This document shows positions 42,781 to 52,376 of a stretch of 64,000 nucleotides of DNA, piece after piece. The position numbers and the translations under genes were made by a program. The notes below the pieces were generated by a model. It made no database searches. It was not told the origin of the DNA and saw nothing but the letters and a program-made list of their open reading frames with translations. The number at the start of each line of letters is the position of its first letter. Position 1 is the stretch's first letter. Where the stretch lies: assembly GCA_002483345.1 (NCBI GenBank), contig DLHS01000016.1, forward strand, positions 155,224 to 219,223, read 5' to 3'. Source of the stretch: Bacteroidetes bacterium UBA7662 (GTDB lineage Bacteria; Bacteroidota; Bacteroidia; UBA7662).

Positions 42781-43551
42781 CATCTCCAGAAACACATTCG
42801 ACGGATCTGCTTCCTGCCAGATGCGCCAGGCAGCATCCGCTTGCAGATGCAACATTTCAAGTCCATTTTGGATTTTGGCTCCGGCCATTTTGGCTTTTTG
42901 AAGGAAAAGGGTTTCCGCAGGATTGTAGATAAGGTCGAAACAATAATGCTGGCTACTCAGCCAATCGTATGGCAAACGCGGACATCCTTCAATAGCAGGA
43001 GCCATTCCAAGGGGTGTTGTGTTAATCCAGAGCCTGAAGCTTGTGGCAATTTCCGGGGTAATACCGGCATAGGCCAGTTGCCCGCCCTGAGGCCGTCTGC
43101 TCACCTGGTGATAGGCGATGTTCAGCTTATCCAGCACCCAACAAACCGCTTTGGCACTACCACCTGTGCCGAAGACAAGGGCTTCTGGTTTGTGATTGCC
43201 CAGAAAGTTTTTTAAAGATGCTTCAAAGCCAACGACATCTGTATTAAACCCTTCCAGCCACATCTCACCGACCATATGTTTAATCCGGATGGTATTGACA
43301 GCCCCGATAGCAGCAGCAGCAGGGTCTATCCAATCAAGCTGTTCGATAACAGCCTGCTTATGCGGTATGGTAACATTGAGTCCGAATACTTCCGGTTTTA
43401 TAGAAAGCCAGTCCCGTAAACCTGTCAGAGATTCCATCGGAAAGAGTTCGTACTGGCAGTCAGCAATGCCTTCTCTCCTGAATTTCTCCGTGAAATATGC
43501 CTGGGAAAAGGAATGACCGAGCGGATAACCGATCAACCCGAATGTACGCAT
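42766..43551 (-). CDS. aroE: Shikimate dehydrogenase
   Basis: 261 aa. Substrate site: YPLGHSFSQ with the paired serines, NVTIPHKQAV with the catalytic Lys, and GFNTDVVGF with Asp. The NADP fold shows VFGTGGSAKAV. It reduces 3-dehydroshikimate to shikimate in aromatic biosynthesis. The protein ends EMESGE, of which ESGE is encoded by tandem-repeat DNA, so the original C terminus may have been altered. It is the last gene of the TPR-ComA-DUF368-aroE unit (TGATG overlap with DUF368). Confidence 0.95.
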   Translation of the reverse strand: MRTFGLIGYPLGHSFSQAYFTEKFRREGIADCQYELFPMESLTGLRDWLSIKPEVFGLNVTIPHKQAVIEQLDWIDPAAAAIGAVNTIRIKHMVGEMWLEGFNTDVVGFEASLKNFLGNHKPEALVFGTGGSAKAVCWVLDKLNIAYHQVSRRPQGGQLAYAGITPEIATSFRLWINTTPLGMAPAIEGCPRLPYDWLSSQHYCFDLIYNPAETLFLQKAKMAGAKIQNGLEMLHLQADAAWRIWQEADPSNVFLEMESGE

Positions 43552-44483
43552 CAGATGGCTTTTTTGCGGCCTACACGGTCGAGTAAAAAGACTACCAGAA
43601 AGCCGAAGGCGGCCAACAGCAGGGCCATACCCAATTCGTTCGGCATGTCAGTCCGGGCTGTGAAATCAGCCGGTAACAAATTCTGCTCAAGTATCGGGTG
43701 TATTTTCCCTTCACTGTCGGTATAGGTTTCCGTAGCGATTTTCCAGGGCCATACCTTGTTGAGCGAACCAACCATAAAACCTGTGAGCAGGGCAACAGCC
43801 AGATCGTGGTGTTTTTTCAGCATCCAGTTGAGGAGATGTGAAAATGAAGTAATGCCTATGGCACACCCAAAGGCAAACAAGGCAATCACATCGATTTGCA
43901 GGTCCTTCACTGCGCCGAGTATAAATTTGTATTTGCCCAGCAGCAGCAGTATAAAACTGCCCGAAATCCCAGGCAATATCATCGCACAAATGGCTATGGA
44001 GCCTGAAAGAATGATAAACCACCAGCTTTCAGGTGTCTGGGTGGGTGCTGTTACGGTAATCCAGTAAGCCAGCACTGCGCCAAGGATAAAGGAACCAATA
44101 ACCAGTGGATTCCACTTTTTAACTTCCCGGCTCACCCCGATAATTGATGCAATGATAAGCCCGAAAAAAAATGACCATATCAGCACAGGCTGATGCTCGA
44201 GGAGGTAAAGGGTGACCCTTGATAAACTCAGAATACTCAACCCGATACCACCCAGTAGTACCAGCAAAAACTTGCCATTTACGTGTTTCCAGAGACCCCG
44301 GAAATCAAACTTAAGTAACAATTGCAGGGCCTTGCCATTCACCGACCGAATGCTGTCGAGCAACTCTCCGTAGATACCGGAGATAAATGCTATCGTCCCG
44401 CCAGATACACCCGGCACTACATCAGCAGCACCCATGGCCATGCCTTTCAGAAAAAGAATGAGCCTGCCCGTATACTTATCCAT
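43551..44483 (-). CDS. DUF368 membrane protein
   Basis: 310 aa, about eight membrane helices. LFLKGMAMGAADVVPGVSGGTIAFISGIY at the N terminus and CAMILPGISGSFILLLLGKY in the middle are the DUF368 signatures. Members of this family have been linked to polyprenyl-phosphate (C55-P) translocation in other bacteria (PopT); whether this one does so is inference. It is joined to the ComA-like gene by TAATG and to aroE by TGATG. Confidence 0.93.
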   Translation of the reverse strand: MDKYTGRLILFLKGMAMGAADVVPGVSGGTIAFISGIYGELLDSIRSVNGKALQLLLKFDFRGLWKHVNGKFLLVLLGGIGLSILSLSRVTLYLLEHQPVLIWSFFFGLIIASIIGVSREVKKWNPLVIGSFILGAVLAYWITVTAPTQTPESWWFIILSGSIAICAMILPGISGSFILLLLGKYKFILGAVKDLQIDVIALFAFGCAIGITSFSHLLNWMLKKHHDLAVALLTGFMVGSLNKVWPWKIATETYTDSEGKIHPILEQNLLPADFTARTDMPNELGMALLLAAFGFLVVFLLDRVGRKKAI

Positions 44484-45244
44484 TATTTCGGCAGAAAATG
44501 ATGAAAAGTATCACTGCGTAAGCCCAAACGTAACGTTTCCAGCGGAATCAACTCATTTGGAGCAATGTTACCCAGGTTTACATTGGCCCCCAGTAACTGG
44601 ATGAACCAGGTTTGTTGTGCCTTTTGCGGTGCTTCCCAGATGATAATGTCAGCCGGAATCTGGGTCAGGATTTCATCTACCAGGCCGGAACGAACCTCTC
44701 CGGTACCTCTGAAAATACCTACATTACCAGCCTCCCTGGCTTCTGCAATCACTTTATGTGCCCCGGCTTCCAATTCGCTTTTCATCATGGCAATCCATTT
44801 ATAGGGAGCAATGATTTTTTCGGCATCCTTGGAACCTACCTCTGAAAGTACGGTAAAGTCTTTCGAAAGCCGGCGGATGTACTCACACTTTTCATCATGG
44901 GGCATTTCCAGCGAGCCGTCAGAAACCTCCACATACTGCAGCTTGTATTTGTCGAGCACCCGGCGGTAATCGTCGAACTGGCCTCGGGCGATAAAAAGCT
45001 CAAACAAAGTGCCGCCAAAGTAAAAAGGAACATTTGCAGCACGGTAAACGTCGAGTTTTTTGTCGAGACCGGGTGTTACATAACTGGTAGCCCAGCCAAG
45101 TTTGACGATATCGGCATAAACACCGGAAATGGACAGAAAATCTTCTACCTCACGGATAGAAAGGCCTTTGTCCATAACCATGGTAAGGCCAGCGTTGCGG
45201 GGTTGTACCGTACGCTCGGGGATGTTTTTAAGACTGTAGTTCAT
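44483..45244 (-). CDS. Phosphosulfolactate synthase-like protein (ComA family)
   Basis: 253 aa, the family's normal size. The segments GLTMVMDKGLSIREVEDFLS, YADIVKLGWATSYV, YFGGTLFELFIARGQ, YVEVSDGSLEMP and IFRGTGEVRSGLVDEIL follow the TIM-barrel ComA family (PF02679). Characterised members add sulfite to phosphoenolpyruvate, giving phosphosulfolactate, the first step of coenzyme M synthesis. No comB/comC neighbours are present, and Bacteroidota do not normally make coenzyme M, so the product may feed sulfolactate, cysteate or sulfonolipid synthesis; this is inference. It overlaps the TPR gene (ATGA). Confidence 0.88.
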   Translation of the reverse strand: MNYSLKNIPERTVQPRNAGLTMVMDKGLSIREVEDFLSISGVYADIVKLGWATSYVTPGLDKKLDVYRAANVPFYFGGTLFELFIARGQFDDYRRVLDKYKLQYVEVSDGSLEMPHDEKCEYIRRLSKDFTVLSEVGSKDAEKIIAPYKWIAMMKSELEAGAHKVIAEAREAGNVGIFRGTGEVRSGLVDEILTQIPADIIIWEAPQKAQQTWFIQLLGANVNLGNIAPNELIPLETLRLGLRSDTFHHFLPK

Positions 45245-46662
45245 GGTTTTCGATACTGATCTATCATGCCAACGATTTTTTCATTCTCCAGCGCATCAGG
45301 TGCGTAGATGAAAAAGTCGACATATAAATCGAAGTCCAAAATTAAGGCCTCTTGCAGATGTACCAATGCTTCCTGCTCATATTTATGTCGTAAAAAAACA
45401 GCCGCTGAGCGGTAATAGAAATCTGCTTCTTCGGGATGTAAAAGCTGACCTTCGGAAAACAACAGAAAAGCCGCATCGGTATTCCCCAGTCTGAAATACA
45501 AATTCATCAATTGCACCCTGGCCTCGAAGTAGGTCATGTCGAGTGATAAAGCCTGCTGATAGGCGTCGATGGCTTCCTGGAATTGTTCGGCACGCTCCCG
45601 GGCTTCCGCCAGGCTGAACCAATACTCTTCCGATTCAGGAGAAAGTTCTACCGCCTTTTGTAAATTACTGATACTGTCAGGGTAGTTTCCCAATAGTTCA
45701 AAACAAACACCGAGGCCATACCAACCATCTGAAAGCAACGGATCGGCTTCGAGTGCCCGGTTGTACCAGCTGATGGCATCCTCAACCCGCTCCATCTTCT
45801 CCAGACAAACACCGATGCCACACAATACCACAGCGTTGCCCGGTTCGAGGTCCATCGATTTGTACATGCAGTCAAGGGCCTCGTTGTATTGCTCCAGATT
45901 AATCCAGGTATTGGCCTTGTTGAACCAGGCCAGGCTGTTTTTGTCATTGATAAGCAGGGCGTAATCGAATGCTTCGAGGGCCTTTTCAAACAGTTCCAGC
46001 TTGTTGTAGCAAATGGCGAGGTTGTACCAGGCGATGTCGCTGAACGGGTTTTTGTCGATGTGTTGCTGGAAAAATACGGCCCCGCCCTCCAGGTCTTCGA
46101 GCTGAAAGTAGCAGTAACTGATGTCGTACAGGGCTTCTTCCGCCTCAGGATTGAGGTTAAGCACCAACTGCAGATAATAAATGGCGGAGTTGAACTTCTT
46201 CCAGTTGATAAATACCCCGGCAAGGGCATTGTAAACCACATCTACCTGATCTTCCGCAAAACCTTCCGCAATTTTGAGATTTTTAACAGCCTCTTTGGGA
46301 TTGCCGGTGAGGTCGTAGATATTCCCCCGAAGCAGATACAGTTCGAAGCTGGTCGGCTCGAAAATTTCGGCCTGATTCAGGTGCTCCAAAGCCACATCAA
46401 ACTGGCCCCGACTCAGATCGAGCTGGGCTTGTTTGATGAAAAAGGCGGCGCTGTAGGGATTCTGCAGCACACCGAAATCGGCCACCTGCGCGGCCTGATC
46501 CAGTTGACCTTGCTGGTAATAAAACTCAAAAATCTCTTCCAGCTCGTCTGATTCGAAATAGTAATGCTCACGCTTCTTTACCATCTCCTCGAATCGTTCG
46601 ACGGAAAGCAGAATTTCCGGGTCAAAACCGTTCGTAAAATCGTCGTCGTTGAACATCTCCAT
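45241..46662 (-). CDS. Tetratricopeptide-repeat protein
   Basis: 473 aa made mostly of about eleven TPRs from residue 40 to 440 (for example AWYNLAICYNKLELFEKALEAFDYAL and AWFNKANTWINLEQYNEALDCMYKSM). There is no signal peptide and the N terminus is acidic (MEMFNDDDFTNGFDPEI). Probably a cytoplasmic scaffold; binding partners unknown. It leads the operon with the ComA-like, DUF368 and aroE genes. A perfect TAnnTTTG octamer (minus strand, 46762-46769) lies 99 nt upstream. Confidence 0.92.
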   Translation of the reverse strand: MEMFNDDDFTNGFDPEILLSVERFEEMVKKREHYYFESDELEEIFEFYYQQGQLDQAAQVADFGVLQNPYSAAFFIKQAQLDLSRGQFDVALEHLNQAEIFEPTSFELYLLRGNIYDLTGNPKEAVKNLKIAEGFAEDQVDVVYNALAGVFINWKKFNSAIYYLQLVLNLNPEAEEALYDISYCYFQLEDLEGGAVFFQQHIDKNPFSDIAWYNLAICYNKLELFEKALEAFDYALLINDKNSLAWFNKANTWINLEQYNEALDCMYKSMDLEPGNAVVLCGIGVCLEKMERVEDAISWYNRALEADPLLSDGWYGLGVCFELLGNYPDSISNLQKAVELSPESEEYWFSLAEARERAEQFQEAIDAYQQALSLDMTYFEARVQLMNLYFRLGNTDAAFLLFSEGQLLHPEEADFYYRSAAVFLRHKYEQEALVHLQEALILDFDLYVDFFIYAPDALENEKIVGMIDQYRKP

Positions 46663-46861
46663 AAGCCCACCGTTTCTTTTGGCCCTTCACCTCCGGCTAC
46701 TGATAGCAACGGATAGCTCTGGTAGTCGGTTCAAATTACGTTTTTGAACGTCACTTCCGTGCAAAGGTACCGAATTTTTATGCACCCTTTCCGTGGAAAA
46801 GCCCGCAACCTCAGGACAGCTACTTGCGTCTAAGATGTATCTTTCCGCTAAAATTTATTGC

Positions 46862-49800
46862 ATGAGCCGCATCCTTACCCTGCTTGGAATTTTATTTTTT
46901 GCTGTTTTTCATAGTGCTGATGCACAAAACAACTACTGGCAACAGGAAGTCGACTATATGATCGACGTCCGCCTCGACGATGAAAAGCACCTGCTGCACG
47001 GCGCCGAAAATTTTATCTATCACAACAAAAGCCCGAAAAGTCTTGACCGCATCTATATACACCTGTGGCCAAATGCCTACCGCGACAACCACACGGCCTT
47101 TGCCCGGCAGCAGCTCAGCAACCGTAGCTGGGATTTTTACACTGCCCCTGACAGCATGCGGGGATACATCGACAGCCTTGATTTTAAGGTAAACGGACAG
47201 AAAGTTCGCTGGGAATACATCGCCAGCGACACCCCGGATGTGGCTGTTATCTGGCTTGATCAGCCCCTTGCCCCGGGTGAGCGGCTGACCGTAAGTACCC
47301 CTTTCAGGGTAAAACTCCCCGGCGATTTTTCGCGTATGGGGCATACCGGACAGCAATACCAGATTACCCAATGGTATCCCAAACCTGCCGTTTTTGATGC
47401 CACCGGCTGGCATTATATGCCCTATCTTGATTTAGGCGAGTTTTACAGCGAATTCGGCAGTTTTGAAGTGACCATACGCGTACCCGATAATTACAAGGTA
47501 ATCGCCTCGGGCAATCTGCAAACAGCCTCCGAACGCTTATGGCTCGACTCTGTTGCAACCGCTACTGCGGCACTCGACAGCTTCCCTAAACTGGAAGCGG
47601 AAGCTTCCGGCAAAAATTTCAAAGCCCTCCGGTACACGCTGGAGCGGGTTCACGATTTTGCCTGGTTTGCGGGTAAAGATTATTATGTCAAAAAAAGCCA
47701 GGTTAAGCTCCCTAACAGTGGCCGTTTGGTTACGACCCATATCTTTTTTGAAGGGGGCAGAAGAGCCGGCTACTGGTCAAAAGCAACCGAATTTGTTGAC
47801 AGCTCCGTGTACTACTACTCCAAATGGATAGGCGATTATCCCTACGATGTTTGTTCTGCTGTACAGGGAGCGCTTTCTGCCGGGGGAGGCATGGAATACC
47901 CTACAGTAACCGTCATCAGCGCCGGTGGCGGGGCACGTGAGCTCGACAATATCATCGCCCATGAGGTGGGTCACAACTGGTTTTACGGCATACTTGGCTC
48001 CAACGAGCGGGACTATCCCTGGCTCGATGAGGGGGTAAACTCCTATTATGAGGCACGTTATATGAAGCAACGCTACGGCCCAACCAATCCAAATATCAAC
48101 ATTAACCTGCCCGGCATCCATATACCACTTGATGCACTGGATCTGGATCAGCTGGCCTGGCTGCTCTCTGCCCGCCGGGGTAAAGACGCGCGTTTGTGGG
48201 ATACCCATTCACACGATTACGACAATGAAACGTACGGCACGCTGGTTTACAAAAAAACTGCCCTGCAACTCAATTATCTGGCAGCGTATCTCGGTCAGGA
48301 GGAATTTGACCGTCGTATGCAGACCTATTTCAGTCAATGGAAGTTCAAACATCCGCAGCCCGCCGATTTCCGGGCATCACTGGAAAAAGGCAGGGGAGAC
48401 AAACCCACCGCCTGGTGGTTTGAGCAGCAAATGCAGTCCGCTGCAACGGTTGACTACCGCATCCGGAAAGTCAAAAAACTCAGTGATAACAATTTTGCGG
48501 TAAAGATTGCCGGTTTGGGCAATACAGGCCCGTTTACCCTGAGTGCGTTGGATGATACAGGTGGCGTAATCCGCCGGGAATGGTATACGGGTCATGCTGG
48601 TGTTGAAATCCATCAGGTCAATGCACCGGGAGCCCGGTCTTTCGCGATTGATACCGAAGGCGAAATGCCCTTGTATATGCGGCCGCGTTCTTACGCAAAA
48701 GTGGGTGCCCGGTTGCCGGCCGTTCCGGGTATCGGTGGCTTGCTGGGACTGAGCATGCTGGAAAATAAACTTTTTCTTCTGCCGGTTATGGGTGCCAATA
48801 CAGCCGATGGTTTCATGCTCGGCGCTGCACTTTACAGCAGTGTGGTTTTACCCCAGGATCTGGAATATGCCTTGGTACCTATGTATGGCTTTAGCAGCAA
48901 AACGCTCGCCGGATCCGCCCGGATCCGGTACAACTGGCATCCAACCAGTGGCGCTTTCGGACGCTACCAGGCAGGGATTACAGCCCGTAAGTATGAGACC
49001 TTCGGCCCCGGAGGTGCGCTGATACAGTATTATGCCACCGCCCAGCTCGAAAAGGCCAACAGTGCCACCCTCGAACATAATTTCAGTGCGCGGCTGACGC
49101 AAAAAGTCATGTCCGGCTACAACGAATGGCTGCCGCAGCTCAGCTATAAGATGGATGACAAACGGCTCAAAAACCCCTGGAGCATCACCGCCGACCTGCT
49201 GCTGTGGCAGACCAATACGAAGTCGGCCTATACCGGAGCTCCCGTCAGGTTATCGGTGGATGCCCGTCACCGCTGGCACCTGCTGCCCAAATATAAAATG
49301 CACTGGGAAAACCGGCTTTTCGCAGGCTACGTGCTGAATACCAATCCGGGCGATGCACCCATCCTCAACCCCAACGGCACCCGGGGCCGGGAAGATTTCC
49401 TGGGTGATGAGGTGTTCTTCGACCGCGGAACCGGCAGCGACCCCTGGTCGCGCCAGATCCGGACCCGGGATGCCGGCATGCGGGTAGCAGTGGGCGGTCT
49501 TCAGGATATTTATGCGGCTGCCAGCAGTGTTGAATGGGTGCTGGCCTATAATACAGCCCTTAAAATCCCCAAAATCCCTTTCGAGCTTTTCGCCGACCTG
49601 AGCCTGTCGAACCTCAACAGTCAGTTACTGACTCCGGGTATTACCGGCCTCTTTGCCTTCCCGGTACCTGCTATGGAAGCCCTGAGTTATGATGCAGGTA
49701 TCGCCCTGACGTTGCTGAACGGGGCCTTTAAGGTGAATCTGCCCTTTGTACTGAGCGAATCGCTGCGCTACAAACCTGCGGGCTTCACCGGCGGCACCTA

Positions 49801-49882
49801 CGAATGGCATGAGCAAATAAGCTTCTCCATCGATCTTATTAAGCTAAATCCTTACGATCTTGTGCGGGAATTCAAATTGTGA
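46862..49882 (+). CDS. Exported M1-family metallopeptidase
   Basis: 1006 aa from ATG 46862. The frame opens earlier at a GTG, but this ATG begins a clean signal peptide (LTLLGILFFAVFHSADAQ). The zinc site is HEVGH (367-371) plus Glu390, the spacing HExxH-x18-E of M1 aminopeptidases; GGGMEYPT stands for the GAMEN exopeptidase motif. The C-terminal 350 residues look like barrel strands ending NPYDLVREFKL, suggesting outer membrane association. It likely degrades peptides at the cell surface. The next gene begins at its stop codon. Confidence 0.92.
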   Translation: MSRILTLLGILFFAVFHSADAQNNYWQQEVDYMIDVRLDDEKHLLHGAENFIYHNKSPKSLDRIYIHLWPNAYRDNHTAFARQQLSNRSWDFYTAPDSMRGYIDSLDFKVNGQKVRWEYIASDTPDVAVIWLDQPLAPGERLTVSTPFRVKLPGDFSRMGHTGQQYQITQWYPKPAVFDATGWHYMPYLDLGEFYSEFGSFEVTIRVPDNYKVIASGNLQTASERLWLDSVATATAALDSFPKLEAEASGKNFKALRYTLERVHDFAWFAGKDYYVKKSQVKLPNSGRLVTTHIFFEGGRRAGYWSKATEFVDSSVYYYSKWIGDYPYDVCSAVQGALSAGGGMEYPTVTVISAGGGARELDNIIAHEVGHNWFYGILGSNERDYPWLDEGVNSYYEARYMKQRYGPTNPNININLPGIHIPLDALDLDQLAWLLSARRGKDARLWDTHSHDYDNETYGTLVYKKTALQLNYLAAYLGQEEFDRRMQTYFSQWKFKHPQPADFRASLEKGRGDKPTAWWFEQQMQSAATVDYRIRKVKKLSDNNFAVKIAGLGNTGPFTLSALDDTGGVIRREWYTGHAGVEIHQVNAPGARSFAIDTEGEMPLYMRPRSYAKVGARLPAVPGIGGLLGLSMLENKLFLLPVMGANTADGFMLGAALYSSVVLPQDLEYALVPMYGFSSKTLAGSARIRYNWHPTSGAFGRYQAGITARKYETFGPGGALIQYYATAQLEKANSATLEHNFSARLTQKVMSGYNEWLPQLSYKMDDKRLKNPWSITADLLLWQTNTKSAYTGAPVRLSVDARHRWHLLPKYKMHWENRLFAGYVLNTNPGDAPILNPNGTRGREDFLGDEVFFDRGTGSDPWSRQIRTRDAGMRVAVGGLQDIYAAASSVEWVLAYNTALKIPKIPFELFADLSLSNLNSQLLTPGITGLFAFPVPAMEALSYDAGIALTLLNGAFKVNLPFVLSESLRYKPAGFTGGTYEWHEQISFSIDLIKLNPYDLVREFKL

Positions 49883-49887
49883 GTAGC

Positions 49888-51441
49888 ATGAAACTGAAGG
49901 AGCTGAAAAAAGAGATGGAGACCGTTCTCCGTCAATTGCATATCGAACCAGTAAGCAACGGGGTAAGCACCGGGAGCAACAGCTGGAAACCTGCCGGAGC
50001 AAGGCTGGAATCTCATTCACCGGTAGATGGCGAACTGATCGGCAGCGTCATTCAGGCCTCGAAAGAGGACTACGATAAAATCATCAAACAGGCAGAAAAG
50101 GCCTTTATCGAATGGCGTAGCTGGCCCGCGCCACGACGGGGAGAAGTGGTTCGTCAGTTTGGCGAGGCGTTACGCGCTGCCAAAGAGCCGCTGGGCAAGC
50201 TTGTTTCTTATGAGATGGGCAAAAGCCTGCAGGAAGGTTTGGGCGAAGTGCAGGAGATGATTGATATCTGTGATTTCGCCGTGGGACTTTCCCGTCAGTT
50301 GTACGGGTTGAGCATGCACAGTGAGCGTCCGGGTCACCGCATGTACGAGCAATGGCATCCGCTGGGTGTCGTGGGTATTATTTCCGCTTTCAACTTCCCA
50401 GTAGCCGTCTGGAGCTGGAATACAGCACTGGCCTGGGTCTGTGGCGATGTGTGTGTCTGGAAACCTTCTGAAAAAACACCTCTGACTGCCGTCGCCTGTC
50501 AGCAGATTATTGCGGAAGTATTCAAAAACAACGGCGTTCCGGAAGGGGTTTCTTCCATCGTTATCGGCGATGCCAAAATCGGCGAGCTGCTGTCAAACGA
50601 TAACCGGGTGCCTTTGATTTCGGCTACCGGATCTACCCGCATGGGTAAAGCCGTCGGAACGGCCGTTGCTCAGCGCCTGGGTCGCTCATTGCTTGAGCTG
50701 GGAGGCAACAACGCCATCATCATCACAGAAAATGCCGACCTTGACCTGGCCATTGTGGGTGCAGTATTCGGCGCAGTGGGTACCGCTGGTCAGCGTTGCA
50801 CCACCACCCGCCGTCTCATCATCCATGAATCGAAATATGCCGAGATGAAAACCCGTCTCAGCAAAGCATATGGTCAGTTGCGCATCGGCAATCCGCTGGA
50901 AGAAGGCGTGCATGTAGGGCCGCTGATTGACAAACTGGCTGTGCATGCCTACGAGCATGCCATCAAAGAAGCGAAAACGGAAGGTGCTAAAGTACTGGTA
51001 GAAGGTGGTGTATTCAGCGGCAGTGAATATGTTTCAGGTTGTTATGTGAAACCCTGCATACTCGAAGCCAAACCCAATATGAAGATTGTGAAACACGAGA
51101 CATTCGCGCCCATCCTTTATATCATGTCGTATAAAACCCTCGAAGAGGCCATTGCCATACAGAATGAAGTGCCGCAGGGGCTTTCTTCGAGCATCTTTAC
51201 CCTCAACATGCGGGAATCGGAGGCCTTCCTTTCAGCCAGTGGTTCTGACTGTGGTATTGCCAATGTGAACATCGGTACCAGCGGCGCGGAGATAGGCGGT
51301 GCTTTCGGGGGTGAAAAGGAAACAGGCGGTGGCCGCGAATCAGGCTCCGACAGCTGGAAAGCCTATATGCGCCGGCAAACCAATACCATCAACTACACCG
51401 ACAAACTGCCGTTGGCACAGGGGATTAAATTCGATCTCTGA
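49888..51441 (+). CDS. ALDH7-type aldehyde dehydrogenase (aminoadipate-semialdehyde dehydrogenase-like)
   Basis: 517 aa from ATG 49888; a GTG at 49879 overlapping the previous stop is an alternative. Catalytic Cys304 in GTAGQRCTTTRR and Glu270 in LLELGGNNA are present, and KPSEKTPLTA binds the cofactor. The sequence is of the antiquitin (ALDH7A1/AmaB) group, which oxidises aminoadipate semialdehyde in lysine breakdown, though related aldehydes are possible. Tightly coupled to the M1 peptidase gene and followed by a terminator. Confidence 0.92.
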   Translation: MKLKELKKEMETVLRQLHIEPVSNGVSTGSNSWKPAGARLESHSPVDGELIGSVIQASKEDYDKIIKQAEKAFIEWRSWPAPRRGEVVRQFGEALRAAKEPLGKLVSYEMGKSLQEGLGEVQEMIDICDFAVGLSRQLYGLSMHSERPGHRMYEQWHPLGVVGIISAFNFPVAVWSWNTALAWVCGDVCVWKPSEKTPLTAVACQQIIAEVFKNNGVPEGVSSIVIGDAKIGELLSNDNRVPLISATGSTRMGKAVGTAVAQRLGRSLLELGGNNAIIITENADLDLAIVGAVFGAVGTAGQRCTTTRRLIIHESKYAEMKTRLSKAYGQLRIGNPLEEGVHVGPLIDKLAVHAYEHAIKEAKTEGAKVLVEGGVFSGSEYVSGCYVKPCILEAKPNMKIVKHETFAPILYIMSYKTLEEAIAIQNEVPQGLSSSIFTLNMRESEAFLSASGSDCGIANVNIGTSGAEIGGAFGGEKETGGGRESGSDSWKAYMRRQTNTINYTDKLPLAQGIKFDL

Positions 51442-51463
51442 GGTCAGCCATTCTCTTTTTATC

Positions 51464-51493
51464 AAGCCGCCCCTTTTAAAGGCGGCTTTTTTT
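51464..51493 (+). terminator. Rho-independent terminator
   Basis: AAGCCGCC (51464-51471), 9-nt loop, GGCGGCTT (51481-51488) and a run of T. It ends the M1-ALDH unit. Confidence 0.88.
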
Positions 51494-51600
51494 ATGGGAC
51501 GCGTGTTTTGTATGATACAAGCAGCCTTTTTCACCCTACAGGGTTGAGTTGCAATGTGAGGACAACTAATTATATTGCTCCTGCTCAAATGCTTCAGAAC

Positions 51601-52359
51601 ATGGCACCCCGATTTAATCTTCAGTTTCCCAAATCTTTCGGCAGTGCTTTGCGCTGGTTTTTAGCCGAATTTCTGGTCGTATTGTCAGGGGTACTGGTAG
51701 CGGTAGCCCTGGGTAATCATTTTAAGGAGCAGGACATCAACCGCAACAACCGCCAGTACCTGCGTGATTTACTCATGGAGTTGGAGCACAACAGTGAGGA
51801 AGTTCTCAAAAACCTGGAGGTAGAGGAAAGAGGGCAACAAGCCGCTATCAATTTACTTTCAAGCATAGATACTGTTTCTGAACTCCCGGCAGATTCACTG
51901 GCCGTGTGGTTGTCTTACTGCCTCAACTCCACCATTAACTACCGCCCCCGTATGGGTACCGTCAAGGCCATGCTGACCCTTGGCAGCGTAAATAGTCTGA
52001 AAAATGTAAAACTGCGTGCGGCAATCATCAATTATGAACAGGAAGCCATTGCACTCGAGCAATTCTTCAATCAAATGACTATGCTGGAATTCGGTCAGGC
52101 GAGGCGATTGGTAGAAGATGGCAACGCCCAGCGGCTGCTGGAAGGGTCCCGGAGTTTGAAACCCATCCGCTGGACGGAAGTAAAGGAAGATCCCAAATAC
52201 GAAAAACTCTATCTCATGTCTTTGATTACCTATTCCAACCGGGTAACCATGTATAAATCCTATGATAAGGAACTTCAGAAACTGAAAAAACTGCTCCGAA
52301 CCGAACTCGGATTGCCAACTGGGGCAGAAAAGTCTGCAGAAAAGAAACAAAGCAAATAA
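51601..52359 (+). CDS. DUF6090-like membrane protein
   Basis: 252 aa from ATG 51601; longer frames upstream lack coding character. One N-terminal membrane helix (about 17-38: FLAEFLVVLSGVLVAVALGN) is followed by a mostly helical soluble part beginning NRQYLRDLLMELEHNSEEVLKNL. This layout is that of the Bacteroidota DUF6090 group, function unknown. It is followed at 17 nt by a thioredoxin-fold gene. Confidence 0.72.
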   Translation: MAPRFNLQFPKSFGSALRWFLAEFLVVLSGVLVAVALGNHFKEQDINRNNRQYLRDLLMELEHNSEEVLKNLEVEERGQQAAINLLSSIDTVSELPADSLAVWLSYCLNSTINYRPRMGTVKAMLTLGSVNSLKNVKLRAAIINYEQEAIALEQFFNQMTMLEFGQARRLVEDGNAQRLLEGSRSLKPIRWTEVKEDPKYEKLYLMSLITYSNRVTMYKSYDKELQKLKKLLRTELGLPTGAEKSAEKKQSK

Positions 52360-52376
52360 AAGGACGTTTTCCTTCT

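Noticed and set aside
45648..46241. Minus-strand frame of 197 codons within the TPR gene
   Set aside because: Thr/Ser/Pro-rich shadow in another frame of a clear TPR gene.
46793..46861. GTG-started N-terminal extension of the M1 peptidase
   Set aside because: It would place 23 hydrophilic residues before a clean signal peptide.
51508..51600. 31-codon extension of the DUF6090-like protein
   Set aside because: It begins just after the terminator and lacks family character; ATG 51601 gives the usual short lead to the membrane helix.
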